Positions 7,786 to 16,460 of a stretch of DNA of 47,915 nt are shown here, piece by piece. Source of the stretch: Bacteroidia bacterium (GTDB taxonomy: Bacteria; Bacteroidota; Bacteroidia; 2-12-FULL-35-15); the NCBI GenBank assembly GCA_020051175.1, contig JAGVJJ010000072.1, positions 1 to 47,915 on the forward strand, read 5' to 3'. The translations under genes were made by a program, and so were the position numbers. The notes under the pieces were generated by a model, which searched no databases, was not told the DNA's origin, and saw nothing but the letters and a program-made list of their open reading frames with translations. How positions within the stretch are numbered: position 1 is the stretch's first letter; every line of letters begins with the position of its first letter.

Positions 7786-8424
7786 TTAAACATAAAAGCC
7801 TTCCTGAATAAAAAAAACGGTATCAATAAATTGCAGAACTCCATTTTCCGACAATACATTCTCATCATGCAGGTCTTCTAAAATAATACATAAATCAGGA
7901 TTATAATAATCGTTATTTTTTGTATTCAAAAAACCGTTTGAATGCATGAATTTTTTAACTCCTTCCAAATCTGTTTTTTCTGTTGCTTTTACAAAAGGCT
8001 GTGCCACAACAGCAAATATAATATCGTCCTGATTATAAAATCCTAAGAGTTCATAAGCAGTATCAGGAAAGAAATAATTGTGTAATAAAAGATTATTCAG
8101 ATAGTCTTCCCAGGAATTGTAATAGATTGCATCGTTCAATTTGAGAACTGTTCTGCTATCTTTTAAATAGACTTTCTGTTCGGCCCCTTCAGATATATAG
8201 TTTTCAATAACAACATCTGGAAACCACCAGTTGTTGTTGGAGATATAGGCTTTTAAGACCTCTGTTTCTTGTTTTTTGTAGAGCTTAGAGTTCTTAACCA
8301 GTTTGCTTGCTCCCTGGCTTCTTTTAAGGTAACTGGCTGCTGCTTGGATAGCTGCTCCATGCCTAACCTCGCTCTTTCCTGAAATGACACGTTGTAATTC
8401 ATGTTTCATCGAATGAATAAACAA
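7786..8424 (-). CDS. Kinase-like protein (polyvalent-protein kinase type)
   Basis: A 212-residue protein with the layout of a minimal atypical kinase: a glycine-loop-like GAEQKVY (80-86), a VLKLND lysine (Lys95), a hinge-like VVAQPFV, then a catalytic-loop-like LEDLHDENVL (182-191) and an FIDT metal-binding-type Asp (Asp201). This arrangement is seen in the kinase domains found in phage and plasmid polyvalent proteins and related stand-alone genes. The first 60 residues are a basic helical segment. The substrate is unknown. The start may be Met6 (8409), because residues 1-5 look non-conserved. It converges with the GreA-like gene with 5 nt between, and lies just downstream of the AT-rich immunity-like gene, so the two may have arrived together. 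Confidence 0.6.
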   Translation of the reverse strand: MFIHSMKHELQRVISGKSEVRHGAAIQAAASYLKRSQGASKLVKNSKLYKKQETEVLKAYISNNNWWFPDVVIENYISEGAEQKVYLKDSRTVLKLNDAIYYNSWEDYLNNLLLHNYFFPDTAYELLGFYNQDDIIFAVVAQPFVKATEKTDLEGVKKFMHSNGFLNTKNNDYYNPDLCIILEDLHDENVLSENGVLQFIDTVFFIQEGFYV

Positions 8425-8485
8425 ATATACGAAATTTTCTTGAAATTTAAAAATGGGAGTCTCAATAAGCGTAGCTGGGTAAATA

Positions 8486-9145
8486 TTAAAAATCTGTTAC
8501 TTCCCACGTTAAACCAGATATTTTATGTTTTTTAATTGTAGAGATAAGTTCTTCAGAAGCAATAACAAAATCGTGAATATAAGGGAAGAAGAACAAATCG
8601 TAATTCATAGATAAAAAGCTTTCAGTTAAAACTAGTTTAGTAACTACGATTCGGTTCAAATTACTAATTCTTTTACATTGCTCTATGTAATCGTCATAGC
8701 TTGAAATAGTAATTCTTGTTAGTCTGGAACCAAAAATATCTGTATTATAAAAGGTCGAATTTGAAAAGTCTATTCCATTAAAATTGTTTTTTACCAGGTG
8801 TAACCAATAATAATCATAACTGATATTATTAGCTATAACTGAAGAAGGGTAGAATTTATGTTCTATTATATTAAAATCAAACAAGAGATTTTTAAATCCA
8901 TTACTAATTAAAAAACCTTTTGCATGAATATTGCTTGTGCTAATAACATCAGTAAGAATAGCTTTATTCTCAAGTTTAAATCTTAAATCAGGAACAAAAG
9001 AAGGAAACGTAAATTGGTTTAATTTTACTCTTGAGTTTATGCCTTTAACGTCTTGGCCATTGGCATCAATAGAGCCAATCGTTTGAATAAAATATCCAAT
9101 TTCTTTTAAATTAGTGGAATTTGTTAACGTATAGTACTTCATCAA
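8486..9145 (-). CDS. Hypothetical protein, possible immunity protein
   Basis: A 219-residue cytoplasmic protein without signal peptide or membrane segment. The composition is rich in N, I, F, Y and S, and the DNA is visibly more AT-rich than the neighbouring GH1 and PlsC genes, a sign of recent transfer. The features YYWLHLV, IDFSNSTFYN and the ending KISGLTWEVTDF resemble the Imm11/Imm43-type (DUF1629-like) immunity proteins that protect against polymorphic toxins; this is recollection of family style, not a search result. No toxin gene is nearby, so it would be an orphan immunity gene. A 61-nt gap separates it from the kinase-like gene on the same strand. Confidence 0.45.
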   Translation of the reverse strand: MMKYYTLTNSTNLKEIGYFIQTIGSIDANGQDVKGINSRVKLNQFTFPSFVPDLRFKLENKAILTDVISTSNIHAKGFLISNGFKNLLFDFNIIEHKFYPSSVIANNISYDYYWLHLVKNNFNGIDFSNSTFYNTDIFGSRLTRITISSYDDYIEQCKRISNLNRIVVTKLVLTESFLSMNYDLFFFPYIHDFVIASEELISTIKKHKISGLTWEVTDF

Positions 9146-9172
9146 GAATGATTTACTTTAGATTTCAACTAT

Positions 9173-10606
9173 TCACCTCAAAAACTCCTTATACCACAAT
9201 CCGCTATCCTTCACAGTCCTTTTCTGCGTAGCGTAATCCACATGTACCATCCCAAACCGCGGGCGGAAACCTTCTGACCATTCATAATTATCGAGGAAAC
9301 TCCATACAAAATACCCATTTACAGGAACGCCTTCATTCTTAGCTCTCAGCACCTGCGCAAGATAATCCTGTATAAATTTTACACGCTTTTCGTCTTTTAC
9401 ACTGTTGTCCTTTACCTCATCATCAAATGCAGCACCGTTTTCAGTAACTATTATCTTTTTCACTCCAGGGTATGCCGCAAACTGCTTCAGTATGCGGTAA
9501 ATACCCTCCGGGTACACTTCCCAGTTCATAGCAGTAATATCGTTGCCCAGCTTTTTAGGGTCAATGTTTACACTGCGTATAAGAGGGACAAAAGGCAAGT
9601 TGCGGGCTACAAGCCGGAAGTAGTTCTGTATCCCTATAAAGTCAAAATCAAAAGCCATATTAGCGGCATCTTCGGGCTGCATATACTTTTCTATTTTCTT
9701 TAATGCCGGCAAATCCTTCCAGGGATAACCCATTCCGAGTACCGGTTCAATAAACAGCCTGTTGATCATTACATCTTCGCGCTTTGCAGCGCGTATATTG
9801 GCTGGTTTGTTTTTCCAGGCATCTATCGGGCTGCAGGAAAAGGTGGTACCAACCTGCGCTCCGGGAACATTTTTACGGATAATCCTGCCTCCGATACCAT
9901 GACAAAGCACGGTATGATGTGCCGCCTTTAAAAAGCGTTTAAAGCCATATTTTCCCGGTGCGTGCACTCCCAGCATATACCCCAGCCCCGTAAAGGCCAT
10001 GGGTTCATTGAATATCATCCAGTATTTTACTTTGCTTCCGAAATGTTTGGTACACAATTCCACGTATTCGGCAAACCAGTTGCACACTTCACGGTTCTCC
10101 CAGCCCCCTTTTTCCTGTAAGGCTTGGGGTAGATCCCAATGGTAAAGCGTTACCCAGGGCTCAATTCCAACACTCAAGCATTTATCAATTACACGATTAT
10201 AAAAATCAATCCCTTTCTGGTTCACTGTTCCTGTGCCGTTCGGCAGTACCCTTGACCATGCAATGGAAAAGCGGAAATTTGGAACATTCATGGAACGCAG
10301 CAGATCGATATCACTTTCATAGCGGTGATAAAAATCGCAGGCTACATCTGCATTTTCCCTCGTTTTAATTTTTCCGGGTTTGGTATGCGTAAAATGATCC
10401 CATACGGATAGTCCTTTGCCATCTTCGTTCCAGGCGCCTTCTATCTGGTACGCTGCCGTAGCCGTGCCCCACACAAAGTTTTTCCCGAAATCCTGTTTGA
10501 TCATAATGGGAGGAGGTACACGCAGTGCGGTTGCATACAATTGTGGTGGTATGCCTGCTGCAACGCCTGCCAATAGTGATTTTTTTATAAGTTCGCGTCT
10601 GTTCAT
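9173..10606 (-). CDS. GH1 beta-glucosidase, Tat-exported
   Basis: A 477-residue family GH1 glycosidase (TIM barrel) that hydrolyses beta-glucosides with retention. The general acid/base is Glu201 in FNEP and the nucleophile Glu389 in VTENG; WGTATAAYQIEGAWNEDGKG (46-65) and the C-terminal FVWSFLDNYEW aglycone and glucose-binding motifs are intact. The N terminus MNRRELIKKSLLAGVAAG is a twin-arginine signal, so the enzyme would be folded before export to the periplasm, which is unusual since most GH1 enzymes are cytosolic but is seen in Bacteroidota. No SusCD pair is adjacent. The PlsC gene lies upstream on the same strand. Confidence 0.93.
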   Translation of the reverse strand: MNRRELIKKSLLAGVAAGIPPQLYATALRVPPPIMIKQDFGKNFVWGTATAAYQIEGAWNEDGKGLSVWDHFTHTKPGKIKTRENADVACDFYHRYESDIDLLRSMNVPNFRFSIAWSRVLPNGTGTVNQKGIDFYNRVIDKCLSVGIEPWVTLYHWDLPQALQEKGGWENREVCNWFAEYVELCTKHFGSKVKYWMIFNEPMAFTGLGYMLGVHAPGKYGFKRFLKAAHHTVLCHGIGGRIIRKNVPGAQVGTTFSCSPIDAWKNKPANIRAAKREDVMINRLFIEPVLGMGYPWKDLPALKKIEKYMQPEDAANMAFDFDFIGIQNYFRLVARNLPFVPLIRSVNIDPKKLGNDITAMNWEVYPEGIYRILKQFAAYPGVKKIIVTENGAAFDDEVKDNSVKDEKRVKFIQDYLAQVLRAKNEGVPVNGYFVWSFLDNYEWSEGFRPRFGMVHVDYATQKRTVKDSGLWYKEFLR

Positions 10607-10641
10607 TTAGCACAAAGTCCTGGAAAATAATAACGTTAGAT

Positions 10642-11373
10642 TTAGTTGGCTTGCTTCAATGGCCCTTCAATAATGACTTTCACATCTGCCATCAGTTTTT
10701 CCATATCTTCCTGACCGTATTTTTTTATATCCACCGGTGGATGAACAATCATTTTTACCTTACCAGGAAACAGGTTCAGCGACTTTGTCGGGAGTATGTC
10801 TTTGGTTCCCATAATGGTAATAGGCAAAAGCGGAATGCCTAAATCCAGTGCCATACGGAAAGCGCCTTTTTTAAACGGAAGCAGGGTATTTGTTGAGTTC
10901 CTCGTTCCTTCCGGGAACATAATAATGGACGAACCGTCAGCAAGGTCGTCTTTAGCCGCATTTAAGCTATCGATGGCGGCTTGTGTGCTGGAACGGTCAA
11001 TGTAAATATGTCCCATTTTTTCGCAGCAGTATCCAAAAACAGGTACTTTGCGAAGCTCTATTTTCATTACCCAGCGTATGAACATTCCCAGCCAACCGTA
11101 GATTAGAAAGATATCATAATAGCTCTGGTGGTTGGGAACAATGATGTAGGATGTATTTTTTTGAATATTCTCTTTGCCTGAAACACTTACCAGCATTGGT
11201 GTAAAAAAGGAGTTCAGGCGCGCCCATGCAGTACCGCAATAGCCGCTTATTTTTTGATTGATAAGCACAGAAAGCACTATAGCCAGTGTGCCAAAGAAAA
11301 GTGTATTCAGAATCAGGAACAGGAAAAAGAGCCATTTATAAGGCTGGTAAAGGATGTGTAAAATCGTTTTCAT
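10642..11373 (-). CDS. plsC: 1-acyl-sn-glycerol-3-phosphate acyltransferase
   Basis: A 243-residue inner-membrane acyltransferase that makes phosphatidic acid from lysophosphatidic acid. A hydrophobic N-terminal segment (about residues 12-38) anchors it. The HX4D catalytic motif is NHQSYYD (His82, Asp87), and the acceptor-binding motif is FPEGTRN (153-159). Length and spacing are normal for PlsC. It is followed by the GH1 gene after 35 nt on the same strand. Other lysophospholipid or ornithine-lipid acyltransferases share these motifs, so the exact acceptor is inferred. Confidence 0.9.
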   Translation of the reverse strand: MKTILHILYQPYKWLFFLFLILNTLFFGTLAIVLSVLINQKISGYCGTAWARLNSFFTPMLVSVSGKENIQKNTSYIIVPNHQSYYDIFLIYGWLGMFIRWVMKIELRKVPVFGYCCEKMGHIYIDRSSTQAAIDSLNAAKDDLADGSSIIMFPEGTRNSTNTLLPFKKGAFRMALDLGIPLLPITIMGTKDILPTKSLNLFPGKVKMIVHPPVDIKKYGQEDMEKLMADVKVIIEGPLKQAN

Positions 11374-11442
11374 TACTATTTATATTAACTAAAAAAAATG
11401 ATTTATTTGGCATTTCAGTTTGGTGTTCCAGACTTGTTCGCG

Positions 11443-11480
11443 CGCTGTCAGTCTGAGCCTGGTCGAAGACTGTGCGTGGA
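11443..11480. repeat. Dispersed repeat GTCAGTCTGAGC, copy 1
   Basis: GCGCGCTGTCAGTCTGAGCC, then TGGTCGAAGACTGTGCGTGG. It shares the left half with the copy at 15219-15247 and the right half (GTCGAAGACTGTGCGTGG) with the inverted copy at 15303-15335. It sits between plsC and the DUF2461 gene. Repeats of this type are scattered in Bacteroidota genomes; there is no transposase in the window. Confidence 0.75.
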
Positions 11481-11504
11481 TTGCCTCCAGATAAATTAAG
11501 TGGC

Positions 11505-12194
11505 CTACACCACCGAAACTCCATTCTCATCGGTTGTCAGGACCTCCGTCATATAATCCAGGAACGGACGCATTTTCTTAAATGTATCGTTCACCTGTTT
11601 CAGAAAATCATCTGCCATTGCCTCTTTATCACTGAACTTACGCATCAGGATAAACTGTTTGAATTTTATAAGGTCAATTGCCGGATGGTCAGCGCTGAAG
11701 CCTTTTGGTGCATTCTGAACCTGGTCACCTTCAAGGGCTCCAAAAGTATCGGTAAAAGATTTACTTTTTAATATTTTACGCAGCGGTGTAGCATCGTATG
11801 CTATTTCCTCTCGGATACGCTTCAAATCCTTTGGTTCCGGCCCCCAGAAGCCTCCGGCAACAAAAGTATTTCCCTGTTCAATATGAAAATAATAGCCTCC
11901 GCGCCTTTTCTTTGTTGCGCGTTTAAAGCTGCCGGACCAGTGTGTTTTATAAGGTGTTTTATCTTTCGAAAAACGGGTATCGCGGTAAATGCGGAAAAGG
12001 CTTTTTTTGCCGGATTCCGTTTCAATCACATCGTGCTTGTTCATTTCAGCAAGCAATGCGTCCGCAAAAGCTTCCATTTGAGCAAGCTCCTTCAGATATT
12101 TGTCTTTGTTATCGGCAAACCACTCGCGGTTGTTGTTCTTTTTTAATTGCTTTAAGAAATCGAAAGTGCCCGTATTTAATTTTATTTTAGCCAT
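11505..12194 (-). CDS. DUF2461 family protein
   Basis: A 229-residue cytoplasmic protein of the DUF2461 (TIGR02453) family. It shows the family opening FLKQLKKNNNREWFADNKDKY, the central RIYRDTRFSKDKTPYKTH block and YYFHIEQGNTFVAGGFWGPE. No function is established; some members are fused to or lie near DNA-repair or sugar-metabolism genes. I chose ATG 12194 because the family N terminus begins at MAKIKLNTGTFDFLKQL; the longer reading from 12254 would add a non-conserved hydrophobic stretch. It is divergent from the thioredoxin gene across 166 bp. Confidence 0.88.
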   Translation of the reverse strand: MAKIKLNTGTFDFLKQLKKNNNREWFADNKDKYLKELAQMEAFADALLAEMNKHDVIETESGKKSLFRIYRDTRFSKDKTPYKTHWSGSFKRATKKRRGGYYFHIEQGNTFVAGGFWGPEPKDLKRIREEIAYDATPLRKILKSKSFTDTFGALEGDQVQNAPKGFSADHPAIDLIKFKQFILMRKFSDKEAMADDFLKQVNDTFKKMRPFLDYMTEVLTTDENGVSVV

Positions 12195-12360
12195 AAAGGT
12201 GGTGTTCTTTTTTAATTGAAAGGTAAAAATAAAGAAAATAAAACCCGCAGCCAAAGGTGAACCGAATGACTTGTAATAAACCTGTAATCAGCCAGATAGT
12301 ATTAATTTTTTGCCTTGTGGATTAATTTTTGTATATTCACATTTGTAAAATCCCCCAACA

Positions 12361-12975
12361 ATGAAAAAAACTGTTTTACTTTCCATTGCAGCCCTGGTTA
12401 CAGTTGCTGTAACTGCATTTAAGCCAACAACCCTTACAGAGCTTGAGATTGGTGCTGCTATACCAAAAGCCGACTATAAAATGCTTGATGTTAATGGCAA
12501 AGAGGTTACCCTGACAGATGTTAAAGGCGAAAACGGACTGCTGGTTATGTTTTCCTGCAATACCTGTCCCTATGTAAAACTAAGCGAAACACGTATCAGG
12601 GAAGTGGCTGCGTTTGCTAAAAGAAATAAAATCGGGGTGATTGTGGTGAATTCGAACGAAGCACAGCGTGAAGCTGAAGATTCGTATGACGAAATGAAGA
12701 AATATGCGAAAGCACAGGGATATGATTTCAGCTATGTGGTAGACAAAAATTCACAGCTGGCCAATGCTTTTGGTGCTACGCGTACCCCGCACGTTTTTTT
12801 ATTCGATAAAAAAGGACTTGTATATCGCGGTGCAATTGATGATAATATCAAAGATGCAACAGCGGTTAAAGAGTCGTTTCTTAAAGATGCCATTGTAGCG
12901 GTGGGTGTGGGCAAGCCTGTAAAGGTGAATTCAACCAAATCTGTTGGCTGTTCTATAAAGAGAGTGGAAGAATAA
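12361..12975 (+). CDS. Periplasmic thioredoxin/redoxin-family protein
   Basis: A 204-residue exported thiol-disulfide protein. Residues 1-20 are a signal peptide. The redoxin fold follows with the CXXC site C66-N-T-C69 followed by Pro and the cis-proline loop TRTPHVFLF. These features resemble the AhpC/TSA-type redoxins common in Bacteroidota (annotated as thioredoxin family protein); they act as reductases or peroxidases in the periplasm. An additional Cys near the C terminus (VGCSI) lies outside the active site. A hairpin terminator follows directly, so it is probably monocistronic. Confidence 0.85.
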   Translation: MKKTVLLSIAALVTVAVTAFKPTTLTELEIGAAIPKADYKMLDVNGKEVTLTDVKGENGLLVMFSCNTCPYVKLSETRIREVAAFAKRNKIGVIVVNSNEAQREAEDSYDEMKKYAKAQGYDFSYVVDKNSQLANAFGATRTPHVFLFDKKGLVYRGAIDDNIKDATAVKESFLKDAIVAVGVGKPVKVNSTKSVGCSIKRVEE

Positions 12976-13002
12976 TATTTATTTATGGATTGAAAAATAC
13001 TG

Positions 13003-13036
13003 CAAAGCCTGATCCTCTATCAGGCTTTGTTTGTTT
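13003..13036 (+). terminator. Intrinsic terminator after thioredoxin gene
   Basis: A perfect 11-bp stem CAAAGCCTGAT (13003-13013) / ATCAGGCTTTG (13019-13029) with a 5-nt loop CCTCT, then TTTGTTTATA. It is located 28 nt past the stop at 12975, in the plus-strand orientation. Confidence 0.88.
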
Positions 13037-13066
13037 ATAGACAACAACATTTTTTCTTCAGTATTT

Positions 13067-13933
13067 ATGTCTGAAAAAGCCATCAAAATAACCCGCTTCA
13101 GCCTTATTGCCAATGTATTCCTTGCTATTGTAAAGTGGGTTGTTGGTTATTTTGGCAATTCCTACGCCCTTATTGCCGATGCCATTGAGTCCACATCTGA
13201 CATTTTTGCATCTCTCATGGTACTGATAGGCATTAAATATGCCAGCAGGCCGGCTGACGAAAATCATCCTTACGGACATGGCAAAGCGGAACCCCTGATT
13301 ACTTTTTTGATTGTAGGCTTCCTCATCACTTCAGCAACGGTTATTACTTACCAGAGCATTCAAAACATCCGTACCCCGCATGAATCGCCCAAAGCATATA
13401 CCCTGGTGGTTTTGGCCATTATTATTATTTTGAAAGAAGGTTTTTACAGGCTGGTAGAGAAAAAAAGCCGTGAAACAAACAGTTCTGTACTGAAAGCCGA
13501 TGCCTGGCATCACCGCAGCGATGCCATTACTTCACTGGCTGCCTTAGTTGGAGTTGCGATTGCACTGTTTGGCGGTGAAGCATACGCTACTGCTGACGAC
13601 TGGGCGGCTTTGCTGGCTGCTGCAATTATCTTATACAACAGCTACCTCATTTTCAGGCCAGCGCTGGGCGAAATAATGGATGAACATCTTTATGAAGACC
13701 TGGTGGATGACATCAGAAAAATATCAAAGCAGGTAGATGGGGTAATTGATACAGAAAAATGCCATATCCGTAAAACCGGATTTAGTTATTATGTTGATTT
13801 ACACGCAATTGTGAGTGCAGAAATCACTGTCAAAGCCGGTCACGACATAGCGCATCAGCTAAAGGATAAATTAAAGGAAGAGCTGCCTCAATTGGCAAAC
13901 ATTTTGATACATATAGAACCGGACGAGGAATGA
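13067..13933 (+). CDS. Cation diffusion facilitator (CDF) transporter
   Basis: A 288-residue inner-membrane antiporter that exports divalent metals (Zn, Fe, Co, Mn or Cd type). Six transmembrane helices are visible; the metal-site motifs ADAIESTSD (TM2) and AWHHRSDA (TM5) and the signature HPYGHGKAEP are present, with a C-terminal cytoplasmic metallochaperone-like domain (about 205-288) ending in ANILIHIEP. The substrate cannot be fixed from sequence. I chose ATG 13067 (MSEKAIKITR); a longer TTG start at 13031 would lie inside the preceding terminator. The next gene (CbpA) starts 47 nt on. Confidence 0.92.
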   Translation: MSEKAIKITRFSLIANVFLAIVKWVVGYFGNSYALIADAIESTSDIFASLMVLIGIKYASRPADENHPYGHGKAEPLITFLIVGFLITSATVITYQSIQNIRTPHESPKAYTLVVLAIIIILKEGFYRLVEKKSRETNSSVLKADAWHHRSDAITSLAALVGVAIALFGGEAYATADDWAALLAAAIILYNSYLIFRPALGEIMDEHLYEDLVDDIRKISKQVDGVIDTEKCHIRKTGFSYYVDLHAIVSAEITVKAGHDIAHQLKDKLKEELPQLANILIHIEPDEE

Positions 13934-13980
13934 GTATTTCTTCGTAAAAAACAGGTTTCTAAAGTAAAAACGTATTCAAA

Positions 13981-14877
13981 ATGGAATTTGTTGACTATTA
14001 CAAGGTGTTGGGGCTTAACAAAAGTGCCTCTACCGAAGATATTAAAAAAGCTTACCGTAAGCTGGCCAGGAAACATCATCCCGATTTAAATCCGAATAAC
14101 AAGGAAGCGCACAAGCTGTTTCAGCAAATCAATGAAGCCAACGAGGTGCTCAGCGATCCGGAAAAGCGCAAAAAGTACGATAAGTATGGCAAAGACTGGC
14201 AGCATGGAGAGGCTTATGAAAAAGCGCAGCAGGCCTATGGAAATACCAACCAGCGCCAATACCAGGGCGGACAAGCTTTTTCCGGTGAACAGTTCGGTGG
14301 CGACTTTTCTGATTTTTTTGAATCCATGTTTGGAGGGGCGGCTGGTGCGGGGGGCAGGCAACAAGCGCGTTTCAGAGGACAGGACTTCAATGCAGAGCTG
14401 CACCTGAATCTTCTGGATGCATATAAAACACATCCGCAAACGCTTACTGTTAACGGCAAAAATATCCGCATCACCATACCAGCCGGTATAGAGGACGGGC
14501 AGACCATTAAAATTGCGGGTCATGGCGGCCCGGGCATGAATGGTGGTCCCAATGGCGATCTTTACATCACCTTTTTAATAGAGAACAACACCGCCTTTAA
14601 ACGCGAAGGCGCTAATCTGTTTACAACCGTTAACCTCGACCTCTTTACTGCAGTTTTAGGTGGCGAATTGATGGTGGATACACTGGACGGAAAAGTGAAG
14701 CTGAAAGTAGCTCCTGAAACTCAAAATGGCACCCGTGTAAAGCTCAAGGGCAAAGGGTTCCCGGTTTATAAGCAGGAAGGACATTTTGGAGATTTGTATG
14801 TAACTTATTCCATTCAGATACCAACCAACCTGACCGAAAAGCAGAAACAACTCTTCAGAGAACTGGCCAAGTCGTAA
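13981..14877 (+). CDS. cbpA: DnaJ-class co-chaperone CbpA
   Basis: A 298-residue type II J protein. The J domain covers residues 1-68 with the DnaK-stimulating HPD motif (KHHPDLNP). A Gly/Phe/Gln-rich linker follows (about 75-140), and there is no zinc-finger. The two C-terminal beta domains bind client proteins ([21 protein letters not shown]). This layout matches CbpA rather than DnaJ. It is followed after 22 nt by CbpM, its dedicated modulator, which supports the call. The pair would act with DnaK in the cytosol under stress. Confidence 0.92.
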   Translation: MEFVDYYKVLGLNKSASTEDIKKAYRKLARKHHPDLNPNNKEAHKLFQQINEANEVLSDPEKRKKYDKYGKDWQHGEAYEKAQQAYGNTNQRQYQGGQAFSGEQFGGDFSDFFESMFGGAAGAGGRQQARFRGQDFNAELHLNLLDAYKTHPQTLTVNGKNIRITIPAGIEDGQTIKIAGHGGPGMNGGPNGDLYITFLIENNTAFKREGANLFTTVNLDLFTAVLGGELMVDTLDGKVKLKVAPETQNGTRVKLKGKGFPVYKQEGHFGDLYVTYSIQIPTNLTEKQKQLFRELAKS

Positions 14878-14899
14878 CTATAATTCTGTTTGATTGAAA

Positions 14900-15196
14900 A
14901 TGAATACTGAAAACTTAATACCGGCAGATGCGTTCTGCAACAGCCACAGTGTTGAAATAACTTTTATTCATACACTTGGCGAATATGGTCTCATAGATAT
15001 TACAGAATTGGATAACATGTCATACATACATGCAGAACAATTACGTGATATTGAAAAATACCTTCGGCTTCACTATGAGCTGAACATCAATATGGAAGGA
15101 ATTGAGGCGATAACACATCTCCTGGAACGCATGTCAGGTTTGGAGTCGGAGGTGGTGGTACTTAGGAACAGGCTGAAGCGGTATGAGGAATTATAA
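14900..15196 (+). CDS. cbpM: Chaperone modulator CbpM-like protein
   Basis: A protein of 98 residues with the CbpM pattern: a MerR-like recognition segment (FIHTLGEYGLIDI), a central helix (EQLRDIEKYLRLHYELNINMEGI) and a C-terminal coiled helix (LLERMSGLESEVVVLRNRL). CbpM binds the J domain of CbpA and inhibits it. The position directly after cbpA agrees. ATG 14900 is preferred over the TTG at 14894. Confidence 0.85.
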   Translation: MNTENLIPADAFCNSHSVEITFIHTLGEYGLIDITELDNMSYIHAEQLRDIEKYLRLHYELNINMEGIEAITHLLERMSGLESEVVVLRNRLKRYEEL

Positions 15197-15224
15197 CAAA
15201 TGTTTGAAGATTATCCAGCGCGCT

Positions 15225-15335
15225 GTCAGTCTGAGCTTGTCGAAGACCTGGGGCTGCAATAACGCTTGCTTACAATCATATTAGCGTAAACTATAGAAAT
15301 TCACCACGCACAGTCTTCGACAGGCTCGGACTGAC
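15225..15335. repeat. Inverted pair of dispersed GTCAGTCTGAGC repeats
   Basis: Left arm 15225-15247 and right arm 15313-15335 are inverted copies, identical at 21 of 23 positions, around a 65-nt centre. They lie between converging cbpM and galE, and the same repeat occurs at 11443-11480. A transcript across it could fold into a long hairpin, but no U tract follows. Confidence 0.8.
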
Positions 15336-15390
15336 CACGAGCCTAAAGAATCGCAAGAGAACAAGTAGGGAAGATAAATGAAGCAACAAC

Positions 15391-16440
15391 CTACACCCTT
15401 GCCGCTTCCGTTTTTTTCTGCTCCAGCTCCCATTTCCAGGCAGTTTCCATCATTTCATCCAGGCTGAATTTAGGTTTCCAGCCCAGCGCTTTTTCCGACA
15501 GGGAAGTATCCGAATAAATAGCAATCACATCTCCCGGGCGCTTATCGCCCAGCACGTAGTTCAGCTTTTCTCCGCTTACTTTTTCAAAAGCATGTATGGC
15601 TTCCAGAACGCTTACTCCGCTTCCGGTACCAAGGTTATAAATAGAGAACCCGGATGCATTTTTCTTATCGTTCAAAAGCACCAGGGCTTTGATGTGCGCA
15701 TCAGCAATATCGGTAACATGAATGTAATCACGCACACAGGTTCCATCACGCGTTGGGTAATCTTTTCCATACACCGTCATCTGCGGTATTTTACCAATAG
15801 CAGTTTGTGTAATGATAGGAACAAGGTTGTTGGCTTTGTTAATAGGCGATTCGCCAATAAGGCCTGAAACGTGTGCTCCCACGGGGTTAAAATAGCGCAG
15901 GGCGATTGTTTGCAACTGCGGGTTCGCAATGGTATAATCCCTGATTATTTGTTCGCCCACCTGCTTTGTATAAGCATAAGGCGATTCGGCTTTTTCAAGT
16001 GGTGTATCTTCCTTTACGGGAAGCTTGCTGATATTGCCATACACCGAGCAGGACGATGAAAAAATAAAATTCAGAACATTGTATTTTAAACAGCATTCCA
16101 GGATATTCAGCAACGAAGCAATGTTGTTGTGATAATATTTGTAAGGGTTTGCAACCGATTCCGGAACTGATTTAAAGGCTGCAAAATGAATAATGCCGGC
16201 AATGTTTTTTTCCGTTTCAAAAACCTTTTCCGTTTCTGCTTGGTTACAGAGATCCACTGAATAATTGTGAATCCTTTTCCCTGTAATACGTTCTATCCTG
16301 TCGAATGTTTTCGCGGATGAATTTGAAAAGTTATCAATAGAAACAACACGAAAGCCTGTGTTGGTAATCAATTCAATAATGGTGTGTGAACCGATATAAC
16401 CGGCTCCTCCTGTTACTATAATGGTTTGCTGATGGTTCAT
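15391..16440 (-). CDS. galE: UDP-glucose 4-epimerase
   Basis: A 349-residue cytosolic SDR enzyme that interconverts UDP-glucose and UDP-galactose with bound NAD. The Rossmann motif GGAGYIG (11-17), the SSSCSVYG strand with the catalytic Ser/Thr region, and the YxxxK pair (Tyr155, Lys159 in SPYAYTK) are intact. The sugar-nucleotide-binding RYFNPVGAH and RDYIHVTD motifs are also present. I chose ATG 16440 because the family starts just before TIIVTGGAGYIG; ATG at 16458 adds six residues. It lies 20 nt after the large T9SS gene on the same strand. The product feeds LPS, capsule or glycoprotein synthesis. Confidence 0.94.
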   Translation of the reverse strand: MNHQQTIIVTGGAGYIGSHTIIELITNTGFRVVSIDNFSNSSAKTFDRIERITGKRIHNYSVDLCNQAETEKVFETEKNIAGIIHFAAFKSVPESVANPYKYYHNNIASLLNILECCLKYNVLNFIFSSSCSVYGNISKLPVKEDTPLEKAESPYAYTKQVGEQIIRDYTIANPQLQTIALRYFNPVGAHVSGLIGESPINKANNLVPIITQTAIGKIPQMTVYGKDYPTRDGTCVRDYIHVTDIADAHIKALVLLNDKKNASGFSIYNLGTGSGVSVLEAIHAFEKVSGEKLNYVLGDKRPGDVIAIYSDTSLSEKALGWKPKFSLDEMMETAWKWELEQKKTEAARV

Positions 16441-16460
16441 AAATTGCTGGATACACAAAA

